DNA of 9,026 bases from Chloroflexota bacterium (GTDB taxonomy: Bacteria; Chloroflexota; Dormibacteria; Dormibacterales; Dormibacteraceae). Below are positions 1 through 6,721 of the stretch, one piece after another. The stretch is taken from positions 1-9,026 of the forward strand of contig DMCH01000036.1 in assembly GCA_003446775.1 (NCBI GenBank), given 5' to 3'. The notes beneath the pieces are model-generated. The model did not search any database. It was not told the DNA's origin and saw nothing but the letters and a program-made list of their open reading frames with translations. Position numbers and translations under genes: made by a program. Position 1 is the first letter of the stretch. Each line of letters starts with the position of its first letter.

Positions 1-1
1 A

Positions 2-22
2 CCTCCCCACTACGTGGGGAGG
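2..22 (-). terminator. Perfect hairpin downstream of otsB, probable terminator
   Basis: Positions 2-10 and 14-22 form a perfect 9-bp inverted repeat around a 3-base loop (11-13). On the minus strand it begins 8 bases after the otsB stop codon, where a factor-independent terminator would lie. The T-tract that would confirm this would fall outside the window, so termination is inferred from position and stem strength. A terminator shared with a convergent gene beyond the edge is also possible. Confidence 0.55.
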
Positions 23-30
23 CAAATCCT

Positions 31-798
31 CTACACGGTCCAGTCGGCCAGCATCCGTAAGAACGCGGTGGCTTGGTGCGGGCCGTCCAGGACCAGGTCG
101 CAGCGCACGAAGAGGTTGGCCGGCACCTCGGGCGAGCTCACCCCGATGCACATATGAGGTATGGGGTGCGCGCTCAGCACTTCGAAGGCCGCGCGGTCGT
201 TTTCGTCGTCGCCCATGCAGATGACGCCGCCGGGATCGACCTCGTTGAGCAACGCCGCGAGCGCCGTGCCCTTCCCGGCAAATGGCGTGTGGACCTCGAT
301 CACCCGGCGCCCCTGCGCGCCGGAAAGGCCCGTCGCCTTGAGCAGCGGGCGCAGCAGCGCCATCGCCTCCTCGCCCGTGATCTGCGCGGCGCGCAGGTGG
401 ACCGTCGTGCTGGCCGGCTTGATCTCGATCTTTGCGCCCGGGATGGAGACCACGAGTTTCGCAGCCTCGACGTTGAATCGCTCCAGCGCGCGCTTCTCGT
501 CAGGAGTGAGCGGCGGAAGCCCGCTGTCGCCGATGAGACGCACGCCGCTCACCGGCACCAACCGCGAGAGCTCGGTGCTGGTGCGGCTGCTGAGAACCAC
601 AACCTGCTTCAGCGCGAGCGACAGGCGCCGCAAAGCGTCGAGCGCATCGGGCACCGCGACGGTCTGGGAAGGATCTGGACCTATGTCCGCAAGCGTGCCG
701 TCGAAATCCGTGACGAGCAGGATCTCTCGCGGGGAAATCGCTGAGACGGGCGACTTTCGCCAGACATCCGCGATCTCCTCGAGCTCCGCGCGCACCAC
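31..798 (-). CDS. otsB: Trehalose-6-phosphate phosphatase (OtsB-type HAD hydrolase)
   Basis: This predicted cytosolic enzyme removes phosphate from trehalose 6-phosphate, the last step of the OtsA/OtsB trehalose pathway. Its 255 residues carry the HAD motifs in order: DFDGT at 31-35 (nucleophile D31, acid/base D33), a motif II serine in VVLSSR (about S70), K127 with HLR at 134-136, the motif III lysine in KGTAL (K176), and GDDEND at 196-201 binding Mg2+. Length and motif order fit bacterial trehalose-phosphatases. The family's G-x-H-G-L-E segment appears only as GDSGL (90-94), so substrate specificity is less certain than the HAD fold. The start is GTG at 796-798; a second GTG follows immediately, and the upstream TTAGG is a poor ribosome site. 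It lies 6 bases after the aidB-like stop, so translational coupling is likely. No trehalose-6-phosphate synthase gene is in the window. Confidence 0.85.
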   Translation of the reverse strand: MVRAELEEIADVWRKSPVSAISPREILLVTDFDGTLADIGPDPSQTVAVPDALDALRRLSLALKQVVVLSSRTSTELSRLVPVSGVRLIGDSGLPPLTPDEKRALERFNVEAAKLVVSIPGAKIEIKPASTTVHLRAAQITGEEAMALLRPLLKATGLSGAQGRRVIEVHTPFAGKGTALAALLNEVDPGGVICMGDDENDRAAFEVLSAHPIPHMCIGVSSPEVPANLFVRCDLVLDGPHQATAFLRMLADWTV

Positions 799-804
799 CC
801 TAAG

Positions 805-2427
805 TTAGATCTGCGGCTGGTGACGCCGCACGATCCCGGCGAGCTCCGCGCTCGGCGGCAGCGTGCCGAACGTCCGGCCTCCATTGGAGTCGAGACGCGA
901 CGCGCAGAATGCCTCGGCGACCGCAGGATCGGCGTGGCGGACCAGCAGAGATGCCTCCAGGACGACGGCCATCAGCTCCACGACCCTCCGCGCGCGAGCC
1001 TCCACATCGGTTTGGTCAGACAGCTGTCGCTTCAGCTCGTCAACCGCGTCGTCCAGCCTTGGGTCCGATCCGCGCGCCTCTTCGACCTCATCCACGAATG
1101 CAGTCACGGCCTCGGGCTCGCGAGCCATGGCGCGCAGCACGTCCAGGGCGTTGACGTTTCCCGATCCCTCCCAGATGGAGTTGAGCGGGGCCTCGCGATA
1201 CAGGCGCGGCATGATCGATTCCTCGACATAGCCATTGCCGCCGTGACATTCGAGCGCCTCCGACACGACGGCAATCGCCCGCTTGCACGTCCAGTACTTC
1301 GCGACCGCGAGAGTCAGCCGCTTGAACGCCGCCTGCTCCGGATCGGAGGCGCGGTCGAACGCGCCGGCCAATCGCATCATCAGCACCGTGGTCGCCTCCG
1401 ACTCCACGGCGAGGTCCGCGAGGACGTTCACCATCAGCGGCTGCTCACTCAACAATCGGCCGAACGCGCTGCGGTGAGCGGTGTGATGGGTCGCCTGCGC
1501 GACCGCCTGGCGCATCAGCGCGGCCGAGCCGATGACGCAGTCGAGGCGGGTGTGGTTGACCATGTCGATGATCGTCCGCACTCCTCTTCCCTCCTCCCCG
1601 ACCATCACCGCCCACGCTCCATCCAGCTCGATCTCGGCGGATGCATTGGAGCGGTTGCCGAGCTTGTCCTTGAGGCGCTGGATCTGAAAGCGGTTGCGCT
1701 CGCCGTCGTCGAGGACGCGCGGGAGTAGGAAGCACGACAGCCCACCCGGCGCCTGCGCGAGGACGAGAAACGCATCGCACATGGGCGCGGAGCAGAACCA
1801 CTTATGGCCGGTAAGCAGGTGCGCGCTGTCGGCACCGGTGGGAACGGCTCGGGTCGTGTTGGCGCGCACATCCGAGCCGCCCTGCTTCTCCGTCATCGCC
1901 ATTCCGACCAGCGCGCCGCGCTTGCTTGCAGCCGGCCGCAATCCCGGGTCGTAATCGAGCGTGGTGATGAGCGGCTCCCAGCGCGCGGCGAGCTCGGGTT
2001 GCTTGCGCAGCGCGGGGATCGACGCGTAGGTCATCGAGACCGGGCAGCCGTGCCCGCCCTCCACCTGCGACCACACGTAGAAAGCGGCCGCCCGGGCCGC
2101 GTGCGCGCCGGGGCGCGGCTCGCGCCAGGGCAGCGCGTGGAGCCCGTGGCCGATCGCGACCTCCATCAGGCGGTGCCAGGCGGGATGGAACTCGACCTCG
2201 TCGATGCGGTTCCCAAAGCGGTCGTGGGTATGAAGTTGGGGCGGGTTTGAGTTAGCTTGAAAGCCCCACGCGATCGCCTCCTCGGTGCCCGCGAGCTGCC
2301 CGAGTTCGTGGACCATGTGGTGCGCCCACCAGGCGCCTTCGCGTTCGAGCGATTCGCGCAAGGGCGGGTCGGATTCGAAGAGGTTGTAGTTGACGAGCGG
2401 CGGCGGTTGGTTGGTAACCTCGTGCAA
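805..2427 (-). CDS. aidB: AidB-like acyl-CoA dehydrogenase family flavoprotein
   Basis: The protein has 540 residues, almost the length of E. coli AidB (541), and matches it end to end from memory. Shared features are an N-terminal NQPPPL segment (6-11), a FHPAWHRLM block (80-88), MTEKQGGSD (178-186), TGHKWF (206-211), GGLSCFLLPR (228-237), RLKDKLGNRSNAS (251-263) and RLYREAPLNSIWEGSGN (408-424). E420 sits at the usual acyl-CoA dehydrogenase catalytic-base position. E. coli AidB is an FAD flavoprotein of the adaptive response to alkylation, with weak isovaleryl-CoA dehydrogenase activity and DNA binding through its C-terminal domain. Here the segment after the catalytic domain (about 434-485) is acidic, so DNA binding should not be assumed. 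The start is TTG at 2425-2427, directly abutting the preceding TAG. The N-terminal match to AidB supports it, although the ribosome site is weak (GGAG about 12 bases upstream). It is the middle gene of a three-gene operon. Confidence 0.88.
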   Translation of the reverse strand: MHEVTNQPPPLVNYNLFESDPPLRESLEREGAWWAHHMVHELGQLAGTEEAIAWGFQANSNPPQLHTHDRFGNRIDEVEFHPAWHRLMEVAIGHGLHALPWREPRPGAHAARAAAFYVWSQVEGGHGCPVSMTYASIPALRKQPELAARWEPLITTLDYDPGLRPAASKRGALVGMAMTEKQGGSDVRANTTRAVPTGADSAHLLTGHKWFCSAPMCDAFLVLAQAPGGLSCFLLPRVLDDGERNRFQIQRLKDKLGNRSNASAEIELDGAWAVMVGEEGRGVRTIIDMVNHTRLDCVIGSAALMRQAVAQATHHTAHRSAFGRLLSEQPLMVNVLADLAVESEATTVLMMRLAGAFDRASDPEQAAFKRLTLAVAKYWTCKRAIAVVSEALECHGGNGYVEESIMPRLYREAPLNSIWEGSGNVNALDVLRAMAREPEAVTAFVDEVEEARGSDPRLDDAVDELKRQLSDQTDVEARARRVVELMAVVLEASLLVRHADPAVAEAFCASRLDSNGGRTFGTLPPSAELAGIVRRHQPQI

Positions 2428-3462
2428 CTACTCGTTCAGCTCCGCGACCAAGCGTAGTTGCTGCTGGCGCTCCTCGGGGTCGAACGTCATCGGCGAGACG
2501 ATCAGGGTTTCCACACCGGCGTCGCGGAATGCCCGCAGCCGTTCGCGAGCGCGGTCCTTGGGTCCCACGATGGTGGTCATGTCGATGAGCTCATCTGGGA
2601 GCGCCTCCATCGCGGCCGCCTTCTGGCCGGTGAGATAAAGGTCTTGAACCTCCCGCGCGGCGTCCTCGAACCCATACGACGAGACGAGGCGGTTGTAGAA
2701 GTTCTGCTCGCGCGACCCCATGCCACCGATATACAGGGCCAGCACCGGACGCATGGCGTCACGCGCGCCGGCGATGTCGTCGCTGACCAGTACGTTGACC
2801 TGAGGGCAGATTCGGAAATCGTCGAGCGCGCGCCCGGCGCGAGCCGCGCCTTCTTCGAGCGGCAACCGCAGCTTGGACACGTGCTCGGGTGAGAAGAACA
2901 CCGGCAGCCAGCCGTCCGCGATCTCGCCGGCCAGCGCGACGTTCTTGGGGCCGAGCACGGCCAGGTAGATGGGGATGCTTTCCTGGACCGGCCGGATGGT
3001 GAGCTTGAGCACCTTCCCAGGCCCGTCGGGCAGCGGCAGGTCGAGCGTCTCACCGTGGTACTCGACCTTCTTGTGTGCGAGCGCCATGCGCACGACCGCG
3101 ACGTAGTCGCGCGTCCGCTCGACCTGATGTGGAAAGCGCACCCCGTGCCAGCCCTCGGAAACCTGCGGACCCGAGGTGCCCAGGCCGAGCAGCATCCGCC
3201 CGTTCGATATCTGGTCGATGGTCGCCGCGGTCATGGCCGTCATCGCGGCGCTTCGGGCTGGGATCTGGAAGATGCCGGCGCCGAGCTTGATGCGGCTCGT
3301 GCCGGCGGCGAGCCAGGCCAGCACCGAGGCGGCGTCGGAGCCGTACGCCTCAGCCGCCCAGATGGAGTCGTAGCCGAGGTCTTCCGCAGTGCGCGCGATC
3401 TCGAGCTGCTGGGCCGCGGTGATCCCCATGCCCCAGTAACCGACGCTGATCCCGAGCTTCAC
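2428..3462 (-). CDS. Luciferase-like (LLM) class F420-dependent oxidoreductase
   Basis: This is a predicted cytosolic TIM-barrel oxidoreductase of the bacterial luciferase-like superfamily, in the branch that normally uses reduced coenzyme F420. Using the GTG at 3460-3462 it has 344 residues, the usual family length. Typical features are the N-terminal KLGISVGYWG strand (2-11), TAEDLGYDSIWAAEAYG (25-41), the ISNGRMLLGLGTSGPQVSEGWHG stretch (85-107) and IPIYLAVLGPKNVALAGEIADGW (163-185). The open frame extends to 3555, but the extra 31 residues do not look like the family. A strong AAGGAAGGG ribosome site lies just upstream of 3462, which decides the start. It is the first gene of the operon with the AidB-like and OtsB genes; its TAG directly precedes the next TTG start. 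The substrate cannot be read from the sequence. Use of F420 rather than FMN is inferred from subfamily resemblance. Confidence 0.87.
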   Translation of the reverse strand: MKLGISVGYWGMGITAAQQLEIARTAEDLGYDSIWAAEAYGSDAASVLAWLAAGTSRIKLGAGIFQIPARSAAMTAMTAATIDQISNGRMLLGLGTSGPQVSEGWHGVRFPHQVERTRDYVAVVRMALAHKKVEYHGETLDLPLPDGPGKVLKLTIRPVQESIPIYLAVLGPKNVALAGEIADGWLPVFFSPEHVSKLRLPLEEGAARAGRALDDFRICPQVNVLVSDDIAGARDAMRPVLALYIGGMGSREQNFYNRLVSSYGFEDAAREVQDLYLTGQKAAAMEALPDELIDMTTIVGPKDRARERLRAFRDAGVETLIVSPMTFDPEERQQQLRLVAELNE

Positions 3463-3492
3463 AAAACCCTTCCTTGCCGCCGAATCCAATCG

Positions 3493-3505
3493 ACTCGAAT
3501 CGAGT
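3493..3505. promoter_or_regulatory. Perfect 13-base palindrome, possible operator
   Basis: ACTCGA (3493-3498) and TCGAGT (3500-3505) are exact reverse complements around a single A. The flanks also repeat AATCGA directly at 3488-3493 and 3499-3504. The element lies in the 91-base region between two divergent genes and overlaps the downstream edge of the candidate -10 box of the minus-strand operon, as expected for a repressor site. No regulator gene is adjacent, so the binding protein is unknown. Confidence 0.35.
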
Positions 3506-3531
3506 GTATTGTCGTCTTGGAGGGTCGCTAA
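3503..3531 (-). promoter_or_regulatory. Candidate promoter of the LLM-aidB-otsB operon
   Basis: On the minus strand TACACT (3508-3503) resembles a -10 box with the conserved T, A and final T. TTAGCG (3531-3526) lies 17 bases upstream as a weak -35 box. This would start transcription roughly 33 bases before the GTG at 3462. The -10 match is moderate and the -35 poor, so it is a candidate only. Confidence 0.3.
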
Positions 3532-3553
3532 CGGGCCCCGGGGAGGTTTGCGC

Positions 3554-3841
3554 ATGTATTTTCACGGTCCGGGTTTCGTCGCCTTTCACATCCTCTGGGT
3601 GCTGCCGCTGATCCTGCTCTTGGTGGCGGGTGTGACCGTTCTGGCCATATGGGCGATCAGGGAATCGGCGCGGCCGCACCCCGTCGGTCCGGCAAGCATG
3701 CCGATGAACCAGATGCCGACCCAGGCGACGCGTGAGACCCCGCTCGAGATCCTCGCCCGCCGCTTCGCCTCTGGCGAGATCACAGCCGAGGAGTACCAGA
3801 AGGCTCGGGACCTTCTCGGAGGCGGCGGCCCGAAGACCTAG
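3554..3841 (+). CDS. Small membrane protein with C-terminal SHOCT domain
   Basis: The protein has 95 residues with one strongly hydrophobic segment (about 12-34), a short Pro/Met-rich linker (41-57) and a C-terminal SHOCT motif (about 63-88; PLEILARRFASGEITAEEY). SHOCT is a short helical hairpin found at the ends of many bacterial membrane proteins and thought to mediate oligomerisation or protein contacts. The frame stays open back to 3509, but ATG at 3554 is preceded by GGGGAGG at good spacing and gives the normal N-terminus for such proteins, so I chose it. The gene is divergent from the LLM operon and shares its 91-base upstream region. A partner or specific function cannot be named. Confidence 0.85.
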   Translation: MYFHGPGFVAFHILWVLPLILLLVAGVTVLAIWAIRESARPHPVGPASMPMNQMPTQATRETPLEILARRFASGEITAEEYQKARDLLGGGGPKT

Positions 3842-3853
3842 CGGATCGGCGTT

Positions 3854-3961
3854 CTAGCCAGCCGGGGCGAACGTCTGGTAGATGAGAAAGACGTTGAGCC
3901 CGATGATCACGCCCGCGACGGCGAGACGCACCGACTTACCTAACTTTTGCTTTGCCGATCC
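3854..3961 (-). pseudogene. Possible C-terminal remnant of an Nramp-type metal transporter, or tiny membrane ORF
   Basis: Immediately after the TAG of the coiled-coil gene the same frame stays open for 35 codons to another TAG (3854-3856). Its last part is a hydrophobic helix containing GVIIGLNVFLIYQTF. This resembles, from memory, the last transmembrane helix of Nramp/MntH divalent metal transporters; the rest of such a gene is absent. It may be a decayed remnant left by recombination. Alternatively it could be a 25-residue membrane peptide starting at GTG 3931 (AGG seven bases upstream), or a stop-codon readthrough extension of the upstream protein. An 8-bp inverted repeat (GGATCGGC 3843-3850, GCCGATCC 3954-3961) brackets it. 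No homology search was possible. Confidence 0.35.
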
Positions 3962-4717
3962 CTACTTTGCGCAGGAGCCCGTTGAGGTCGACGCCGGGTT
4001 GTAGGTCACGCTCACGTTGGGTTTGACCGTGATGTTGCCGGCGGAAGTAAACACCACCACATAGTCCGCGCACCCCTCGGCCCCGTGGAAGTCGTAATTC
4101 ACCGTGGTCACGCCGAGCCACGAGATTACTGGGCTCCCGGTGTAGTGCATGCAGTAGTTCGTAGGTCCCCTACCGTTCGTGACGCAATTCAGGGCCGCGG
4201 CAAAGTCCTTGAGGGTGAGGATGCTGATCGACATCGGCCCGCTCGATGTGGCGCGCAGGTGATACGTGAACGTGTCCGGGGCGCCGCCGGCGAGGTACCA
4301 GTCAGGACCCATGATCTGTTGCGGGACGTTCCAGATCGTGAGGGTAGGGTGCTCGAGCTCGGCGCGGACCGTGGCCAGCTCCCCCAGGGTGGCGGTGAGG
4401 TTCGTCTGGGTCGTGAGTAGCTGCGCCTGCAGCTGCTTGTTCTGGCTCTTCAGCGCCTGGTTCTGCGCGTTCAGCTGGTTGGCGGCGTTCTGTGAGTTGG
4501 TGTCATCCAGATAAAGGAGGGCGAGTCCGCCGGCCGTGAAGACAAGGGCCGCCGCCAGGGCGGCGGTCCACATGCGGGGTCCCAGGTCTCTCGGGATGCG
4601 GACCGAACGCGGCGGAGGGGCCGCCGGCCGCTGCGCCACCGGCCACGGCGTGGCGTCGAAAACAGGCGGTGGCGGGGCCCCGGGAGCTGTTTCGGTTTCG
4701 GAGATGCTGTCGTCCAC
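3962..4717 (-). CDS. Membrane-anchored coiled-coil protein with extracytoplasmic domain, unknown function
   Basis: I do not recognise this 251-residue protein as a named family. It has an acidic then Pro-rich cytoplasmic N-terminus (1-48) and one transmembrane helix (about 50-70). An Asn/Gln/Leu-rich coiled coil follows (about 72-122; repeats such as NAQNQALKSQNKQLQ). The C-terminal domain (about 125-251) looks beta-rich and carries four cysteines (178, 189, 216, 249) that could form disulfides outside the cell. The arrangement suggests a bitopic envelope protein that oligomerises through its stalk. The start is GTG at 4715-4717; it is the first in-frame start after an upstream stop but has no clear ribosome site. 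It follows the propeller lipoprotein by 26 bases on the same strand, so the two are probably co-transcribed and may act together. Confidence 0.75.
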   Translation of the reverse strand: MDDSISETETAPGAPPPPVFDATPWPVAQRPAAPPPRSVRIPRDLGPRMWTAALAAALVFTAGGLALLYLDDTNSQNAANQLNAQNQALKSQNKQLQAQLLTTQTNLTATLGELATVRAELEHPTLTIWNVPQQIMGPDWYLAGGAPDTFTYHLRATSSGPMSISILTLKDFAAALNCVTNGRGPTNYCMHYTGSPVISWLGVTTVNYDFHGAEGCADYVVVFTSAGNITVKPNVSVTYNPASTSTGSCAK

Positions 4718-4743
4718 GGCTGGTGGAGGGCATCATCCCACGC

Positions 4744-6084
4744 TCACACTTGCCCCGGCCTCGGGAAGGCGCCATAGACGGACGCGATGCTCGACGAGGT
4801 CTCCGTCTGAGTGGCGATGTTGTACGTGAACCTGTTCAGATCGGGCTGGATGGCCGGGCCGACTCCGCAATTGACGCCACAGGGCGCCTCCTCGACCAGA
4901 AACACCGTCCCGGAATTCAGGAATATCGGAGACGAGCGCAGGTTGGGAAGCTGGCCGCCGGCCGTCCCGCCATGCCCGTAGAGCCATACGTGCGGGGTTC
5001 CGCTTGAATCGCGGACCGTGAACGCAAGGTAATCGTCACCCGCATCGGCGCGCGGCCGGATCCAGGCCAGCTGTTGGCCCATCGCCTGGGAGCGGTTGCC
5101 GGCCGGCCCGGTCGAGTCCCAGACGTAGATAACCGACGCGTTCGGCTGGCGGAAGTACAGCTTGCTGCCGCTGCTGCCCCAGGTCGCCATGGTGGCGCTC
5201 GGCTGCGAAAAGACGACCCCGGAGCGGCTCCAGACGACCAGGTGATCGCCGCCACCGGTGAAGGTCTGCTCGAAAGCGAAATACGCCCCATCAGGCGAAA
5301 AGCTGACGAAGGCATCGTCCTCGCCGGGGTTGATGCCACGCCCCAGCACCGCACCGAAGGACATCAACTGCCGATCACCGGCGCCACTCAACAGGTGCAC
5401 GTTGACCGCGGTGTCGTCGGACGTGACGTAAACCAGCTGGAAATGGTCCGGACTCCACGCATGAAGGCCGTCCATGAAGCTGCCACCCGTCCAGCTCGTC
5501 GCCACGGCGCTGGTCCCGGTGAACAGGTCGAGCGTGGCGATGATGCTCGCCCCGGGCGAGCCAGGGCCGCCCTGCGTGGCCGACCACGACACCATCGCTT
5601 GATTGACGAGCTGTGGCGTCCAAGACCCGGTGAGCGTGCAGATGGTCCGCGGGTGCACAGGATCGGTGACGTCGGCAAGCACGGTGTTGCTCGAGCCGCG
5701 CATGGTGAGCAGGGCCTCCAGCGCGGTGGGGCCGCCCGAGCAGCTGGCGTGCATCGCGGCCCAGGACGGAACGACCATGGGGCTCGCCGCAGAGCTGGGC
5801 GTCGGCGGTGGGCTGGGTGTCAGAGTTGGCGACGGGCTCGGCGAGGGGCTGGGTGAGGCGCTTGCGAACCCCGTCGGGGACGGGCTGTTGCGCGCGGCCG
5901 CGCCGGCGGCGGGCGCACAACCGGCGACGGCAACCATGGCCACGACAGCCGCCAGCCTGATCCCCACTGGGAATTGGAACGCGCGTACGCGCGCGGACGT
6001 TACGCCTGGAATCGCGTGCACGGCGTTCACAATAAGCGCGCCGGTTTCCGGCCTCAATGAAAACAGGGGCCCCCGCGAACTCAC
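4744..6084 (-). CDS. Lipoprotein with Pro/Ser linker and beta-propeller-like (TolB/PD40-type) domain
   Basis: This is a predicted exported lipoprotein of 446 residues. A hydrophobic stretch (RLAAVVAMVAVAGC, 43-56) ends in a lipobox with C56 as lipidation site. A Ser/Pro/Thr-rich linker (about 67-102) follows. The rest shows propeller-type repeats: AWSPDHFQLVYV (209-220), SFSPDGAYFAFE (261-272), TWGSSGSKLYFRQ (301-313) and AWIRPRADAGDDYLAF (340-355). SPDG-type turns are typical of PD40/TolB-like blades. The GTG at 6084 has GAGG seven bases upstream, but gives an unusually long N-region before the signal core. A GTG at codon 40 would give a compact signal peptide but lacks a ribosome site, so the start is uncertain. 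Such domains usually bind proteins or ligands rather than catalyse; no ligand can be named. It is followed by the coiled-coil membrane protein and is divergent from the small lipoprotein at 6133. Confidence 0.8.
   Translation of the reverse strand: MSSRGPLFSLRPETGALIVNAVHAIPGVTSARVRAFQFPVGIRLAAVVAMVAVAGCAPAAGAAARNSPSPTGFASASPSPSPSPSPTLTPSPPPTPSSAASPMVVPSWAAMHASCSGGPTALEALLTMRGSSNTVLADVTDPVHPRTICTLTGSWTPQLVNQAMVSWSATQGGPGSPGASIIATLDLFTGTSAVATSWTGGSFMDGLHAWSPDHFQLVYVTSDDTAVNVHLLSGAGDRQLMSFGAVLGRGINPGEDDAFVSFSPDGAYFAFEQTFTGGGDHLVVWSRSGVVFSQPSATMATWGSSGSKLYFRQPNASVIYVWDSTGPAGNRSQAMGQQLAWIRPRADAGDDYLAFTVRDSSGTPHVWLYGHGGTAGGQLPNLRSSPIFLNSGTVFLVEEAPCGVNCGVGPAIQPDLNRFTYNIATQTETSSSIASVYGAFPRPGQV
5779..5886 (-). 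repeat. Low-complexity Ser/Pro/Thr linker repeat
   Basis: This stretch encodes the Ser-Pro dipeptide run and related Thr/Pro residues at about 67-102 of the propeller lipoprotein. It is internally repetitive at DNA level and typical of flexible linkers that hold a domain away from the lipid anchor. Its length may vary between strains. Confidence 0.7.
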
Positions 6085-6132
6085 GGCGAAGCCTCAGAGT
6101 TCGTGGGGATTAGTGAGCGGCGGGTTTACAGA

Positions 6133-6576
6133 ATGAAAGCAGTGCTGGTGGTCGCCGTGATCCTCTTGTCGGCCTGCTTCGACACCCCGCCGCCTCTAAC
6201 GGCCGACGTGAACGTGTCAGCGTCCCATACCGATTCTGTAGGCGGTCGCGCCCAGCTCGTGGTCAACGTCACGAACACAGGTCCTGCCATCCCCCACATC
6301 GGCCTGACCTTTGTTTCAGCGGACAAGTGGTACGAGCGACACGCGCTGACCGACCCAGGCGGATGTACGGTCGCCATGGACTATTCGGCGCTCGATTGTG
6401 GCGACCTGGACGCGGGTGCCTCGGCAACTTTCTCCATCACGGGCACCGCCAGCCAGGCGGGCACATTCCACTACGAGCTGGAGCTGCGCGAGCTGGTGCG
6501 ACCTTTCCACTACGTCAACGACCACCCGAACGGCGCCGACGTCCAGGCCTGGGACGAAACGATCAGCGCGGCCTGA
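6133..6576 (+). CDS. Small lipoprotein with Ig-like beta-sandwich domain
   Basis: A 147-residue predicted lipoprotein. Its signal peptide MKAVLVVAVILLSAC has a clear lipobox (LSAC) with C15 as acyl acceptor. The mature part (about 25-120) looks like a single Ig-fold/DUF11-like domain: alternating strands, a LVVNVTNTGPA motif (42-52) typical of such adhesion-type repeats, and a Cys pair (78, 89) that may form a disulfide. The frame is open from 6103, but ATG at 6133 places the signal peptide at the N-terminus, so I prefer it; the ribosome site (GGCGGG) is only moderate. It is divergent from the propeller lipoprotein and on the same strand as the secreted protein at 6722, 145 bases downstream. 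The ligand is unknown. Confidence 0.75.
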   Translation: MKAVLVVAVILLSACFDTPPPLTADVNVSASHTDSVGGRAQLVVNVTNTGPAIPHIGLTFVSADKWYERHALTDPGGCTVAMDYSALDCGDLDAGASATFSITGTASQAGTFHYELELRELVRPFHYVNDHPNGADVQAWDETISAA

Positions 6577-6721
6577 GTCCACCCGCTAGCAGGCCTAAAG
6601 AACTGATGCCCGCCTGCCTTCAGAAGTGGTGCACGCCTGATTGAACAAGGCCGTTGGTGGGAGCACGCTCCAGGCACAGAGGGCCCATGGCTGGCCCCAT
6701 AGAAAAAGTGAGGTCGTGCGC

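Noticed and set aside
820..1728. Long plus-strand open frame (302 codons) opposite the AidB-like gene
   Set aside because: Its translation is rich in Arg, His and Ala without domain features, and it lies antisense to a clearly conserved gene. It is a shadow of high-GC codon bias. The same holds for the plus-strand frames at 73-808, 1804-2250 and 2458-3531.
3463..3555. N-terminal extension of the LLM oxidoreductase to a start at 3555
   Set aside because: The 31 added residues do not resemble the family, they cross the divergent promoter region, and the GTG at 3462 has a strong ribosome site.
5074..5856. Plus-strand open frame of 260 codons opposite the propeller lipoprotein
   Set aside because: Arg/Gly-rich translation with no motifs, antisense to a gene with a lipobox and propeller repeats; a GC shadow.
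5779..5886. Repetitive DNA considered as a tandem-repeat or CRISPR-like element
   Set aside because: The repetition is explained by the Ser-Pro linker codons; there are no regular repeat units separated by unique spacers.
6577..6721. Possible regulatory RNA or terminator between the two plus-strand genes
   Set aside because: Only short arms are visible (GCAGGC 6589-6594 with GCCTGC 6612-6617; a 5-bp GGAGC/GCTCC pair), too weak to support a call; no clear promoter boxes.
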